Shown here piece after piece: positions 44,753 through 54,274 of a DNA stretch of 64,000 bases. The notes under the pieces are model-generated. The model worked only from the letters and a program-made list of their open reading frames with translations, had not been told where the DNA came from and made no database searches. Where the stretch lies: the NCBI RefSeq assembly GCF_003434305.1, contig NZ_QKKX01000002.1:1-64000 (forward strand). The letters are read 5' to 3'. The DNA comes from Micromonospora sp. MW-13 (GTDB lineage: Bacteria > Actinomycetota > Actinomycetes > Mycobacteriales > Micromonosporaceae). Position 1 is the first letter of the stretch. Every line of letters starts with the position of its first letter. A program made the translations under genes and the position numbers.

Positions 44753-47700
44753 TCAGTCGTCGTTGACGATGGTGCCCACGGCGAGCGGGTCGGCCAGGCG
44801 CAGACCCGGCACCCCGGCCACCAGCAGGTTCACCTTCTCGTCGGCCTCCTGCTTCCGGTCACCCCGTACGGTGACCGCGAAGGTCAGCGAGGTCTGCCCG
44901 GCGGCGAGGGTCTTGCAGCCGACGTACGGGTCGTAGTCCGACCCGGCCTGCGCCGTGGTGCCGAACGTGGCGGCGCAGAGCAGCACGGGCTGGGACAGTG
45001 CCCGGGACACGGTGACGGTGAACGTCAGCGGGCGGTCGCCCTTGTCGCCCTCGACCACCGTCGCGTCGCTGACGCTCAGCGACGCCCGGGAGCGGAACCG
45101 GGCCACCTGCGGGTCGTGGTCGCTGGAGCCGCGCGACCCGTCCCCGGTGAACTCCGCCGGCCAGTCGGCGTTGATGTGCGCCGCCCGCACCTGGACCAGG
45201 TCGTCGCGCAACGCGTCGTTGACGAACAGGTGGTCCAGCGTCTGCGCCTGCCCCTCGAAGCTGTACGAGTAGGCGGACGACGGGACGTCGGCGACCAGGT
45301 CGTCCCAGAGGCTGTGCAGGCCTGCGTCGTACAGCGGGGCGAGCTGGTCCGACGGGGTCGGGTCCGCTCCCGTGGCGATCGGGTCGTCGGGGCGGGGGAA
45401 GACGTTCAGGTCGCCGCCGTAGACCACCCGGGCGTTCCGGTCCGAATTCTGGATCGCGGTGACCAGCGCGGCTCCGTACGCGGCCTGCTCGGTGCGCTGC
45501 CCGACCCGGCTGTCCGGCCCGGACGAGAAGTGGTTGCTCAGCGCCCACAGGTAGTACCCCTCGGCACCACCGGGGGTCGCCTTGACCAGGAACTTGCCGA
45601 GCTGCGGGGCCCGGGTGTAGACGTTGTTGCCGTCCTTGCCGGTGGAGGTGTCGGTGTCGGCCGGCAACACCGCGTTGAGCGCCTTCGGGTTCTGCACGTC
45701 CGCGTTGGACGGCAGCCCCGCCGACCGGTACGGCACCACCGGCGCGGAGCCGAGCAGCGGGTCGGCGGCGGTCGCCGCCGCCAGCGACAGCCGGTCGGTG
45801 CGGTAGAGGAACCCGGCGGTGATGCCCCGGGCGTCCGCGCCGGTCCGGTCGTACGCGGCGGCGTACGCCGGGCCGCCGGCGGCGGCGATGGCCAGCGCCA
45901 GGTCCTGGAGGGTGTCCGGCGCGCCGTCGGCGTCGTTCGTGTCGCCGCAGACCAGCTGGGTGCCGGAGACGGAGCAGATGTCCTGGTCCTCGGCCTCCTG
46001 CACCAGGATCAGGTCCGGCGAGTGCAGGTCGGTGCGGATCTGGTCGGCGAGCGCCGACAGGTGCTCCCGGTAGTCGGCCTCGCTGGCCGGCACGTAGTCG
46101 AACGGCGGGCTGACCCCGGTGCAGCCGGAGTTGCCGGCGAAGTCGCAGCCGTCGAACGGGTCGTCCCGGTGGTCGTAGAGGTTCTCCACGTTGTAGGTCG
46201 CGACCGCGATCTCCTGCGACCGGTCGGCCGGCTTCGGCGGGTTGTTCCGCGAGGGGTCGGCCCCGGGGGCGAAGACGGCCTTCTCGACCTGGACGCCGTA
46301 CTTCTCGAACGAGTAGTAGATCGCGCCGTACGCGTCCTCGCTCAGGGTGTCGAAGGTCCTCGACGGCGGCAGGAGCGCAGTGCTGTCCCCGGCGGTGCCC
46401 TTGACACCCATGCTGCCGAGCATGATCCGCTGGCCGTTGCCGTCGTCGAAGCGCCGGGTCGGGTCGTTGTCCAGCGGGTGCGCGTCCCGGAACACCCGGC
46501 GGGCGTACGGGTCGGCGCGGGCCAGCAGCGGGTCGTCCCGGTCGACCAGCCAGGTCTCGGCGTCGGCCGTGGACGCGAAGACGCCCCGCCCGCTCACCGC
46601 GCCGCTGCCGGCGCGGACCCGCAGCCGGGCGCCCTCGTGCCGCTCCCAGAACCGCTGGGCGGCGGCCAGGTCGGCCGGGGGCACCGCGTCGTCGACCGCG
46701 ACGGCGGCGTTCACGTCCAGCCCGGAGGCCACCTTCCGGACCAGGGAGGCGCCGGAGAGCTGGGTCATGTTGAAGTACTCGGACACCCGGGCCCGGAGCA
46801 CGACCTCGTCGCCGACGGTCGGCACGTAGCCGCCGATCAGCGAGGTGAACGCGCCCATGAAGACGAAGATGCCGTCCGAGGACGTCGGGTCGCCGTCGGT
46901 GCCGTCGGCGCGGCTCTGCAGGAAGAAGCCGCGCTGCTCGGCTCCGGCCGAGGTACGGGCCAGGGTGAGCTGGGTGATCACGCCCCGGACGTCGTACAGG
47001 GCGCTGCTGGTGCCGTTGCCCGAGGCCGGCGCGAGCGGCGACCGGTCGGCCGGACCGGACTCGGCGTCGGTGGTCGGGCCCTGCACCTCGCCGACCGTCA
47101 GCTCCCGGGTCACCGTCACGGCCAGCGTGCACGCGGCGGTGCCGCCGTCGGCGTCGGTGGCGGTCAGGGTCACCGTGTACGACCCGGCGGCCAGGTCGGC
47201 GCTGGTGGCGACGGTGGCGCGGGCGGTGCCGCCCACGGCGTCGGCCGGGGTGAACCCGGTCCGGGTGATCGAGCCGGTGGCCGGGGCCGGGCTGACCGAG
47301 GTGACCGCCAGGTCGACGATCGTGTCGTCGGGGTCGGTGGCGGTGACCTCGCGACTGGCGACCGTGCCGGCCGCCGTGGTCAGCGCGCCGCCGCAGGTGA
47401 CGGTGGCGGGCTGGTCGACCGGGCCGCCACCGTCGACGCTGTGGGTACCGAGACCGTCGAAGGTGTCGGTGGCGAAGCCGGCCCACTGGGCGGCCGGGTC
47501 GAACGCGTCCGACGGGTCGGGGTCGCCGGAGGTCACCGTCGGCAGCCGGCGCAGCGTGTTGTCGGCGGTGCTGGTGAGTCCGCTGCCCCACTCGGTGCCC
47601 GGGTCGACGCCGACCTGGCCGATCGAGTCGAGGACCGTGGTGCCTCTGCGCAGCACGATCGCGTCGTCGCCGTTGAACAGGCTGGCGGTGGTGGTCTGGT

Positions 47701-48028
47701 CGGCCTGGGCGAGGATCGCGGGGGCGGCGGAGGCGGCGGCGAACACGAACGTGTCGCCCGCGGCCACGGTGCCGGTCAGCGCCAGGGTGGTCGCCGTGGT
47801 GTTGCCGTTGAAGTAGAGCTGGAGCTGGTAGCCGCCGGCGGTGAGGTCGACGGGGGCACCGGTGCCGTTGTAAAGCTCGATCGCCTTGTTGTTCGACGAG
47901 CCCTCGACGTACTCGGAGATGAACAGGTCGGTGGGCGCGGCGCTGGCCGCGGGGGGTGCGATGCCGATGACCGGGATGGCGACGGCAGCGGCGGTTGCGA
48001 GCGCGGCGAATCTGCGGCGCGGGCGCAT
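44753..48028 (-). CDS. Secreted ExeM/NucH-family endonuclease
   Basis: A 1091-residue exported protein. A Sec/Tat-like signal peptide (MRPRRRFAALATAAAVAIPV) ends at an ASA cleavage site near residue 31. A lamin-tail domain follows (FISEYVEGSSNNKAIELYNGTG), then an Ig/cadherin-like part with CG and TATDADGG, an OB-like region, and an endonuclease/exonuclease/phosphatase domain (IAVATYNVENLYDHRDDPFDG; GGDLNVFPRPDDP; SSDHDPQVARF). A Calx-beta repeat ends the protein. It should degrade extracellular DNA with divalent metals. GGAGG lies 4 nt before the ATG at 48028; longer upstream starts would bury the signal peptide. Confidence 0.92.
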   Translation of the reverse strand: MRPRRRFAALATAAAVAIPVIGIAPPAASAAPTDLFISEYVEGSSNNKAIELYNGTGAPVDLTAGGYQLQLYFNGNTTATTLALTGTVAAGDTFVFAAASAAPAILAQADQTTTASLFNGDDAIVLRRGTTVLDSIGQVGVDPGTEWGSGLTSTADNTLRRLPTVTSGDPDPSDAFDPAAQWAGFATDTFDGLGTHSVDGGGPVDQPATVTCGGALTTAAGTVASREVTATDPDDTIVDLAVTSVSPAPATGSITRTGFTPADAVGGTARATVATSADLAAGSYTVTLTATDADGGTAACTLAVTVTRELTVGEVQGPTTDAESGPADRSPLAPASGNGTSSALYDVRGVITQLTLARTSAGAEQRGFFLQSRADGTDGDPTSSDGIFVFMGAFTSLIGGYVPTVGDEVVLRARVSEYFNMTQLSGASLVRKVASGLDVNAAVAVDDAVPPADLAAAQRFWERHEGARLRVRAGSGAVSGRGVFASTADAETWLVDRDDPLLARADPYARRVFRDAHPLDNDPTRRFDDGNGQRIMLGSMGVKGTAGDSTALLPPSRTFDTLSEDAYGAIYYSFEKYGVQVEKAVFAPGADPSRNNPPKPADRSQEIAVATYNVENLYDHRDDPFDGCDFAGNSGCTGVSPPFDYVPASEADYREHLSALADQIRTDLHSPDLILVQEAEDQDICSVSGTQLVCGDTNDADGAPDTLQDLALAIAAAGGPAYAAAYDRTGADARGITAGFLYRTDRLSLAAATAADPLLGSAPVVPYRSAGLPSNADVQNPKALNAVLPADTDTSTGKDGNNVYTRAPQLGKFLVKATPGGAEGYYLWALSNHFSSGPDSRVGQRTEQAAYGAALVTAIQNSDRNARVVYGGDLNVFPRPDDPIATGADPTPSDQLAPLYDAGLHSLWDDLVADVPSSAYSYSFEGQAQTLDHLFVNDALRDDLVQVRAAHINADWPAEFTGDGSRGSSDHDPQVARFRSRASLSVSDATVVEGDKGDRPLTFTVTVSRALSQPVLLCAATFGTTAQAGSDYDPYVGCKTLAAGQTSLTFAVTVRGDRKQEADEKVNLLVAGVPGLRLADPLAVGTIVNDD

Positions 48029-48173
48029 GGGGCCTCCACGATGGGTGGACGGGAACCAACGCACGTTAAGGTGCGGCGCTGTCCGCCGTCCATCCCCCGA
48101 GGGGCGCATTGGTGAATTCCCGACCCGGGGCACTCTCGCGCCGGGGCCGCCGGGTCAGCGGGCCGGGGCCGGG

Positions 48174-49190
48174 TCAGCGGGCGGGATCGAGCCGGTGCAC
48201 CAGCTCGGCCACGTCCACGCTGTACTCGCACCACTCCCGGTCGGGGCGGAATCCCAGCTCGGCGTTGACCTTGAGCATCGCCTCGTTGGCCTGCGCGTTC
48301 CAGGTCTGCACCTCGGCCAGCTCCGGCTCGGCCGAGCGCAGCTCCAGCAGCATCCGCGCCTTGATCGCCCGGTCGATGCCGTAGCCCCGGTGGTCCTGCA
48401 CCACGATCGTGTCGTACTGGTCGGCCCGGGTCGGGTGCTGCGCCGGGACCACCACCTCGGTCAGCCCGGCCACCTCGCCGGTGCGCTCGTGGATGGCGAG
48501 CACGATGTAGGGCTTCATCCCCCGCCGGTGCAGCGTGTCCAGGCTGTCCCGCAGCCGCTGCGGATCGTACGAGCTGGGGCGCAGCTCGCCGTCGTCCACG
48601 TCGCGGACCTCGGCCTTGGCCCGCGCGTACGCGTCGATCAGATCGTCGGGCGGGCCGCCGGGGCAGAATTCCACCCGGTACCCCGCGCCGACGCCGGCGG
48701 CCATCTCGGCCAGCGCCGTCCAGTCCACCGCGGACAGGTCCAGCACGCTGCGGGTCTCCACGTACTCCCGGGAGAAGCCGAGCGCCTCGTAGAACGCCAC
48801 CGCCGGGGTGTCGCCGACCACCTCGACCCCGATCGACCGGAAGCCCTCCTGGTAAACCCGGCGGGCGGCCAGCCGGACCAGGTTCCGGCCCAGGCCGGCG
48901 CGGCGCGCCGTCGGGTGCACCAGCACCTCCAGCACGCCGATGTCGCCGAGCAGCAGCACGTGGACGTGGCCGAGCATCGCGCCGGGACCGCCCGCGGCGG
49001 ACGGCTCGGCCTGGGACACCCAGGAGATCCGCCGCTCGCCGGGCATCACCTCGGAGAGGTACTCCCGTAGGGAACTCTCCCGCCAGGGCGGATCCTGCGG
49101 AAGGTCGGCCGCCAGCACCGCGTTCAGCGTGTCCACCAGCGACGCGATCTCGGCGGACGACGCGGTCCGGGCATCCCACTCGCGCACCAT
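48174..49190 (-). CDS. Tandem-GNAT N-acetyltransferase
   Basis: A 338-residue protein with two GNAT units. The first has the acetyl-CoA loop VHPTARRAGLGRNLVRLAARR (about residues 92-112) and GVEVVGDTPAVAFYEALGF; the second has VVQDHRGYGIDRAIKARMLLEL and NAQANEAMLKVNAELGFRP. The N-terminal unit keeps the standard R/Q-x-x-G-x-G/A pattern; the second has HRGYGI. Substrate unknown; MshD also has two GNAT units but lacks other similarity that could be checked here. ATG at 49190, with a GTG one codon before; no ribosome site is visible. Confidence 0.85.
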   Translation of the reverse strand: MVREWDARTASSAEIASLVDTLNAVLAADLPQDPPWRESSLREYLSEVMPGERRISWVSQAEPSAAGGPGAMLGHVHVLLLGDIGVLEVLVHPTARRAGLGRNLVRLAARRVYQEGFRSIGVEVVGDTPAVAFYEALGFSREYVETRSVLDLSAVDWTALAEMAAGVGAGYRVEFCPGGPPDDLIDAYARAKAEVRDVDDGELRPSSYDPQRLRDSLDTLHRRGMKPYIVLAIHERTGEVAGLTEVVVPAQHPTRADQYDTIVVQDHRGYGIDRAIKARMLLELRSAEPELAEVQTWNAQANEAMLKVNAELGFRPDREWCEYSVDVAELVHRLDPAR

Positions 49191-49262
49191 CACCCGTCTA
49201 GCTTGCCGCTAACCGCAGCGTGACGGAAGTGTCCAGTTCTCCAATGTACGCGGACGATCACT

Positions 49263-50852
49263 TCACGTGCGGCTGGCCAACCCGTACTCGTTGGCCTTGT
49301 CGAAGACGTCCTCGGCGTACCGGCGCACGTCGTTGTACGACAGGATGGCCCCCCACCAGTCGCCCGGGACGGTCAGGTTCCGGCCGCCCTTGCACAGGTA
49401 GTTGCCGGCGGCCAGGGCGGCGTCGTCGATGTCGTGCGGGTCCTTGCGGCCGTCGTTGTCCGCGTCCGCGCCGATCTCCTGCCAGGTGGTCGGGATGAAC
49501 TGCATCGGCCCGATCGCCCGGTCGTAGACGGTGTCCCGGTCGTAGAGCCCCCGGTCGGTGTCCAGGATCTTCGACCGGCCGCCCTTGCCGTCGAGCGGGT
49601 CGCCGATGATCTCCGGGAGCGCCCGCCCGTCCAGGCCGAGGCTGGCGCCGTTGGCCTGGCCGTGCCGCGACTCGACGTACCCGATGGCGGCGAGCGTGGT
49701 CCAGCTCAGCCGGCAGCCGGGGGTGCTCTGCGCGAGAACCAGCTCGGCGTAGCCGTACGCCTGCATGGCCACCGGGGAGATGCCGGCCTTCGCCCCGGTC
49801 TGCTGCGCCCACCCGGCGAGCGCGTCGGCGGGCCGACCGGTCACCACCGGCCCGCCGGGCAGGCCGCCCGGACCCGGGGTCGCGCCGGGCAGCGCTGTCG
49901 CGCCGGGCGGCAGCGGGGTGCCGGTGGCGCCGGGGACCATCCCGCCTCCCGGTACCGCCGTGCCGATCCCCGGCGTGCTGGCGGTCGCGTCGACCGCGAC
50001 CGGGCGGGGCTCCGGCGCGGTCGCCGGCACCAGCAGCGCGCCGGCTGCGGCGGTCGCCCCGACCAGGGCGAGCAGGAACAGCCCGGGCAGGGTGAGCCGG
50101 CCGCTCGGGCGCCGGGACCAGGCCCGGGTGGCCCGGGCGGCGGCGAGGGCCGCCTGCCGCGGCGGAGGCAGCCGTACGGCGTGGGCGAACGGCACCCGCC
50201 GCCGCGACCTCCTGGCCCGCCCGCCTGCGGCCGTGGCCGTCCCGTCACCGTCGGCCTTGTCGGCGGTGTCGACGTTCTCGGCGGTACCGGCGTTCTCGGC
50301 GGTGCCGGCCTCTCCGGCGGTGCCGACCTTCTCCGCGGCGTCCGCGTTCGCGGTGCCGGCGGCCTTCTCGGCGTCCGCCCCCGTGGCGTTGTCCGCCTTC
50401 GCGGTGTTGTCCGCCTTCGCGGTGCTGGCGGCCACGTCGGTGCCGTCGGTCTTTGCCAGGGGGTCGGCCGTTTTCGCCGTCGGGTCGGTGGGATCCGGCT
50501 TCGCCGCCGTGGTGGCATCCGTCGCCAGCAGGCCGGGCTCGGGCTTCTCGGCCGGGGCGGTGGCGTCGGTCCGCCCCGGCGTGGTCGCGGCCAGCAGGCC
50601 GGGCTCCGGCCCGGTCTCCGCTCCGGCGTCGGTCTGGCGGGCGGCCGACAACCCCGAGGAGTCGGCGGGCGGCGCGGCGTCGGCGGCCCGGGGTGCGGCT
50701 TCGGCGGGCGCCGTCGACCGCAACCAGGGCCGACGGGGGCGCGGCAGCCTGCCGCCCGCCGGGCGTCCGCCCGGGTCCTCGGGCGGCGCGGCCGGTCGTA
50801 GGGGTCGAACCGTCGCTCTGTCCTCGCCGTCCACCCGTCGAGTATCACCCAT
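49263..50852 (-). CDS. Membrane-anchored lytic murein transglycosylase (MltB/SLT_2 type)
   Basis: A 529-residue protein. Residues 1 to about 245 are a cytoplasmic low-complexity tail rich in Ala, Asp, Thr and Lys with loose repeats (TAKADN, GTAENAGTAENVDTAD). One membrane segment follows (LPGLFLLALVGATAAAGALLV), then a Pro/Gly linker and a catalytic domain with Glu 394 in IGYVESRHGQANG, ALPEIIGDPLDG, AIGPMQFIPTTW and GNYLCKGG. It cleaves peptidoglycan glycan strands outside the membrane. Divergent from the FmdB gene. Confidence 0.88.
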   Translation of the reverse strand: MGDTRRVDGEDRATVRPLRPAAPPEDPGGRPAGGRLPRPRRPWLRSTAPAEAAPRAADAAPPADSSGLSAARQTDAGAETGPEPGLLAATTPGRTDATAPAEKPEPGLLATDATTAAKPDPTDPTAKTADPLAKTDGTDVAASTAKADNTAKADNATGADAEKAAGTANADAAEKVGTAGEAGTAENAGTAENVDTADKADGDGTATAAGGRARRSRRRVPFAHAVRLPPPRQAALAAARATRAWSRRPSGRLTLPGLFLLALVGATAAAGALLVPATAPEPRPVAVDATASTPGIGTAVPGGGMVPGATGTPLPPGATALPGATPGPGGLPGGPVVTGRPADALAGWAQQTGAKAGISPVAMQAYGYAELVLAQSTPGCRLSWTTLAAIGYVESRHGQANGASLGLDGRALPEIIGDPLDGKGGRSKILDTDRGLYDRDTVYDRAIGPMQFIPTTWQEIGADADNDGRKDPHDIDDAALAAGNYLCKGGRNLTVPGDWWGAILSYNDVRRYAEDVFDKANEYGLASRT

Positions 50853-50878
50853 GTCCCGCGTCCCGTCAGGACCGGTCG

Positions 50879-50884
50879 TACTCT
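50879..50884 (+). promoter_or_regulatory. -10 hexamer of FmdB gene leaderless transcript
   Basis: TACTCT lies 6 nt before the ATG at 50891. Confidence 0.5.
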
Positions 50885-50890
50885 TGTGCC

Positions 50891-51106
50891 ATGCCCCGGT
50901 ACGAGTTCCGCTGCCGCGCCTGCGGCGACACCTTCGAGGTCAACCGTCCGATGGCGCGGGCCGGTGAGCCGGCGTCCTGCCCCCAGGGGCACGCCGACAC
51001 GGTCAAGCTGCTCTCCACCGTGGCCGTGACCGGTCGGGGTGGTGCCGGCCCGGCCGCGCCGGCCCCCTCCGGCGGGGGCTGCTGCGGCGGGGGCTGCGGC
51101 TGCTGA
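50891..51106 (+). CDS. FmdB-family zinc ribbon protein
   Basis: A 71-residue protein. The FmdB zinc ribbon is complete: RCRACGDTFE (CxxC) and CPQGHAD at residues about 8-42. The C-terminus is a Gly/Cys run (GGGCCGGGCGC) that could bind more metal. Function unknown; family members are thought to be small regulators or metal carriers. Start ATG at 50891 follows a leaderless -10. Confidence 0.9.
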   Translation: MPRYEFRCRACGDTFEVNRPMARAGEPASCPQGHADTVKLLSTVAVTGRGGAGPAAPAPSGGGCCGGGCGC

Positions 51107-51312
51107 TCCCGTCCCCTCCGGCCGGCGGTTCCCCGCCGTCGTCGGCACGGTGCCGACGTCGTGCCCTTCGTGCGGGGCGTGCCGTCCCGACCTGCCGGTT
51201 ACGGCCCTCGATGGCACCGGGGGTCTGAGTCCGCCCGGCCGTTCTCACGATGCGTGACGGCGCGGACATAGGGCAGCATGAACCCGTCGTTACGGGGGCG
51301 GAGGTTCGACGT

Positions 51313-54153
51313 ATGTCGCCAGGGATCCACCTCCCGAGCGGATGGGTGACCTTCGTGTTCACCGACATCGAGGGTTCGACGCGACTGGCCCAACTGCTCG
51401 GCCCGGGGTACCCCCCGGTGCTGCGGGAGCACCGCCGCCTGCTGCGCGACACCCTGGCCGGCACCGACGGCGCGGAGCTGCTGACCGAGGGCGACTCGTT
51501 CTTCATCGCGTTCCCCGACGCCGGCGCGGCGCTCACCGCCTGCCTCACCGCGCAGCGCGCGCTGGCTACCCACGACTGGCCGGCGCCCGAGGCCGCGCCC
51601 CGGGTCCGGATGGGCCTGCACACGGGCTGGGCCGAGCCGCGCGACGGCGAGTACGCCAGCCCCGAGGTGCACCGGGCCGCCCGGGTCGCCGCCGCCGCGC
51701 ACGGCGGGCAGGTGCTCTGCTCGGGGTCCACCGCCCGGCACGCCGACCCGCTGCCGACGGGCGCGTCCCTCATCGACCTCGGGCTGCACCGGCTGCGCGG
51801 CTTCGACGACCGGGAACGGCTGTTCCAGCTCGTCGCGCCCGGCCTGGAGCGGCAGTTCCCCCGCCCGCGCACCGCCGACGCGGTGGCGCACAACCTGCCG
51901 ACCCAGGTGACCTCGTTCGTCGGCCGGGAACCCGAACGGGTCGAGCTGCGCCGCCTGGTCGAGCGGCACCGGCTGGTCACGGTGCTCGGCGCGGGCGGGG
52001 CGGGCAAGACCCGGCTCGCCGTCGAGCTGGTCACCGGGATGGTGGAGGACCACCCGGACGGGATCTGGTTCGTCGACATCGCAGCGGTGACCGACCCCGG
52101 GCTGGTGGCGTTCGCGGCCGCCGCCGTGCTCGGGCTGCGTCCGGAACCCGGCCGTCCGATGGTGGACACCCTCGTCGAGTACGCCGCCACCCGCCGGATG
52201 CTGGTCCTGCTCGACACCTGTGACGCCCAGCCGTCCGCCTCGGCCGAGCTGATCTCCCGGCTGCTCGCCGGCGGGGGCGGGACCCGGGTGCTCGCCACCA
52301 GCCGGGAGTCGTTCGGCCTGCCCGGCGAGGTGGTGTGGCGGATCCCGCCGCTGTCCGTGGAGCCCCGGTCCGACGGCGCGGAGAGCGACGCGGTGGCGCT
52401 GCTGCTGGACCGCACGGCGGCGGCCCGGGGCGGACGGCGGCCGGTCCCGGCCGAGTCGGCGGACCTGTGGCGGGTGGTGCAGCGGCTGGACGGCCTTCCG
52501 CTCGCCATCGAGCTGGCCGCGGCCCGGTTGCGGGTGCTCTCCGTCGGCCAGCTCGCCGAGCGCCTGGATGACGTGCTGGGCACCCTCGACGCTGGCCGGG
52601 ACGACGCCGGACCGGTGCGGCCCGAACTCGGCTGGACGGGCAACCAGCAGGACACCGTCGACCTGGTGGCGGCGTCCCGGGGCAAGGCTCCGCCCACCCC
52701 GGCCGTCCGGGCGGTGCAGCGCTCGGCCAGCGAACGGCACCGCACCATGCAGGCCACCGTCACCTGGTCGTACCGGACGCTCGGGCCCCGGGCCGCCCGG
52801 CTGCTGCGCTGGCTCGCGGTCTTCGCCGGGCCGGTGGACCTGCCGACCGTGGAGTGGCTGCTCGACGACGACCCGCTCGACCCGTTGTCGGTGCTGGTCG
52901 ACAAGTCGATGATCCAGGCCGAGCCGCACGCCGCGGGCAGCACGTACCGGATGCTCGACCCGATCCGGGCGTACGCGGCACGGCGGCTGGTGCAGGCCGG
53001 GGAGGAACGGGCCGCCCGGGACCGGCACCTCGCCTGGTCGGCGTACGCGCTGCGGCGGGCGTACCTCGGCCCGGACGGCCGCCCGGTCACCCTCTCCCTG
53101 TACGCCCTGGACCCGCTCGCCGGCGAGCTGCGGGCCGCCCTGCGCTGGTGCGCCACCGGCGGCAGCGCCCGGGCGGGGCTGCGCCTGGCCGGTGGGCTGG
53201 ACCAGTGGTGGCGGGAGCGTGGGCTGGCCCGGGAGGGGCGGCTCTGGCTGTTCCGGCTGTACGGCCGGATGGCCGAGACCGGGGAGGTGGTCCCGGAGGA
53301 CGAGCTGGCGGTGGCGTACCACATGCACTCGCTGCACGCCGGCGCGGACGGCGAGTTCACCGAGGAGCTGCGCTACTCCCAGCGGGCCGAGGCGGCGGCC
53401 CGGCAGGCCGGCGACGCCGGCCTGCTGGCCCGGGTGCTGGCCGGGCGGGCGGGGCCGCTGGTCGACATGGGACAGTTCGCCGAGGCCGAGCGGGTCTGCC
53501 GGGAGGTCATCGACTGGGCGTACGAGGGGGACGTCGTCCCCGACGCGCTGCCCGCCGTGTTCAGCCTCGCCGAGCTGCTCTGGCGGCGCGGCGCGTTGGC
53601 GGAGGCGGCGGAGCTGCTCGGCGCGGCCCGCCCGGTCGAGGCGGCCCGCCCTGCCGACCGGGGACGCCGGTCGGTCGACATGCTGCTCGGCATGGTGGCG
53701 CTGGCCCGGGGGGACCTGATCGCGGCGCACGAGCACCTGCTGGTCGCGCTGCGGTCCCGGATGAGCCACGGCTTCCACCGCCGGGCCTGCGACACCCTGA
53801 ACGCGATCGCGGTGCGGTGCGCCTCCGGGGGCGATCCGCTGACCGCCGCCCGGCTCTTCGGCGCGGCCCAGGCGACCCGGGCGAGCATGCGGTCGACGCC
53901 GGGCATCTGCGGCCCGTACTGGCTGGAGCAGCAGGCCGGGCTGCGCCGGACGCTGGGCGACGGGCCCTTCGACGCCGCGTACGGCGAGGGCGGCGAGCTG
54001 GCCCTGGAGGAGGCGGCGGCGCTGGCGCTGGCGGTGGAGCATCCCGACCTGGGCGCGGACTCGACCCGGTTCCAGTGCACCGGCGCGGTCGCCCCGGGCC
54101 AGCTCGGCCCCGAGCCGGGCCGCCGCTCGGCGGGCCACCCGGAACGTGCCTGA
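51313..54153 (+). CDS. Cyclase-domain/NB-ARC ATPase (STAND-type) regulator-like protein
   Basis: A 946-residue multidomain protein. Residues about 8-180 are a class III nucleotide cyclase domain (VTFVFTDIEGSTRLAQ, GDSFFIAF, MGLHTGWAEPRDG, EVHRAARVAAAAHGGQVL). An NB-ARC-like ATPase follows with Walker A GAGGAGKTRLA (about residue 225) and ATSRESFGLPGE. The last 400 residues are TPR-like helices. There is no LuxR or SARP output domain. In the cyclase, the transition-state Asn of VNRAAR is His, so catalysis may be weak or lost. Start: ATG at 51313, with GGAGG 10 nt upstream, is preferred to an ATG at 51250 that has no ribosome site. Confidence 0.85.
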   Translation: MSPGIHLPSGWVTFVFTDIEGSTRLAQLLGPGYPPVLREHRRLLRDTLAGTDGAELLTEGDSFFIAFPDAGAALTACLTAQRALATHDWPAPEAAPRVRMGLHTGWAEPRDGEYASPEVHRAARVAAAAHGGQVLCSGSTARHADPLPTGASLIDLGLHRLRGFDDRERLFQLVAPGLERQFPRPRTADAVAHNLPTQVTSFVGREPERVELRRLVERHRLVTVLGAGGAGKTRLAVELVTGMVEDHPDGIWFVDIAAVTDPGLVAFAAAAVLGLRPEPGRPMVDTLVEYAATRRMLVLLDTCDAQPSASAELISRLLAGGGGTRVLATSRESFGLPGEVVWRIPPLSVEPRSDGAESDAVALLLDRTAAARGGRRPVPAESADLWRVVQRLDGLPLAIELAAARLRVLSVGQLAERLDDVLGTLDAGRDDAGPVRPELGWTGNQQDTVDLVAASRGKAPPTPAVRAVQRSASERHRTMQATVTWSYRTLGPRAARLLRWLAVFAGPVDLPTVEWLLDDDPLDPLSVLVDKSMIQAEPHAAGSTYRMLDPIRAYAARRLVQAGEERAARDRHLAWSAYALRRAYLGPDGRPVTLSLYALDPLAGELRAALRWCATGGSARAGLRLAGGLDQWWRERGLAREGRLWLFRLYGRMAETGEVVPEDELAVAYHMHSLHAGADGEFTEELRYSQRAEAAARQAGDAGLLARVLAGRAGPLVDMGQFAEAERVCREVIDWAYEGDVVPDALPAVFSLAELLWRRGALAEAAELLGAARPVEAARPADRGRRSVDMLLGMVALARGDLIAAHEHLLVALRSRMSHGFHRRACDTLNAIAVRCASGGDPLTAARLFGAAQATRASMRSTPGICGPYWLEQQAGLRRTLGDGPFDAAYGEGGELALEEAAALALAVEHPDLGADSTRFQCTGAVAPGQLGPEPGRRSAGHPERA

Positions 54154-54231
54154 CCCGAGCCGCGCGCCCCGCGGGTCTCCGATGCAACCGGTGGCAGCCG
54201 CGGGTGCCCGGCCGGCCGGGGCGGCTCGGGA

Positions 54232-54270
54232 AGGGCCCCCGGCACGCCGGAGGCGTCGACCGGGGGCCCT
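54232..54270. terminator. Hairpin terminator
   Basis: AGGGCCCCCGG (54232-54242) pairs exactly with CCGGGGGCCCT (54260-54270) between convergent genes. Confidence 0.65.
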
Positions 54271-54274
54271 GCGC

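Noticed and set aside
44723..48115. A 1130-codon plus-strand open frame over the nuclease gene
   Set aside because: It is the antisense of a protein with clear signal peptide and nuclease domains; high GC leaves few stops on the opposite strand. Its translation is repetitive V/G/R-rich without domains.
49434..50801. Long plus-strand frames over the transglycosylase gene
   Set aside because: Low-complexity Gly/Arg/Val translation, opposite a gene with a catalytic domain; a GC artefact.
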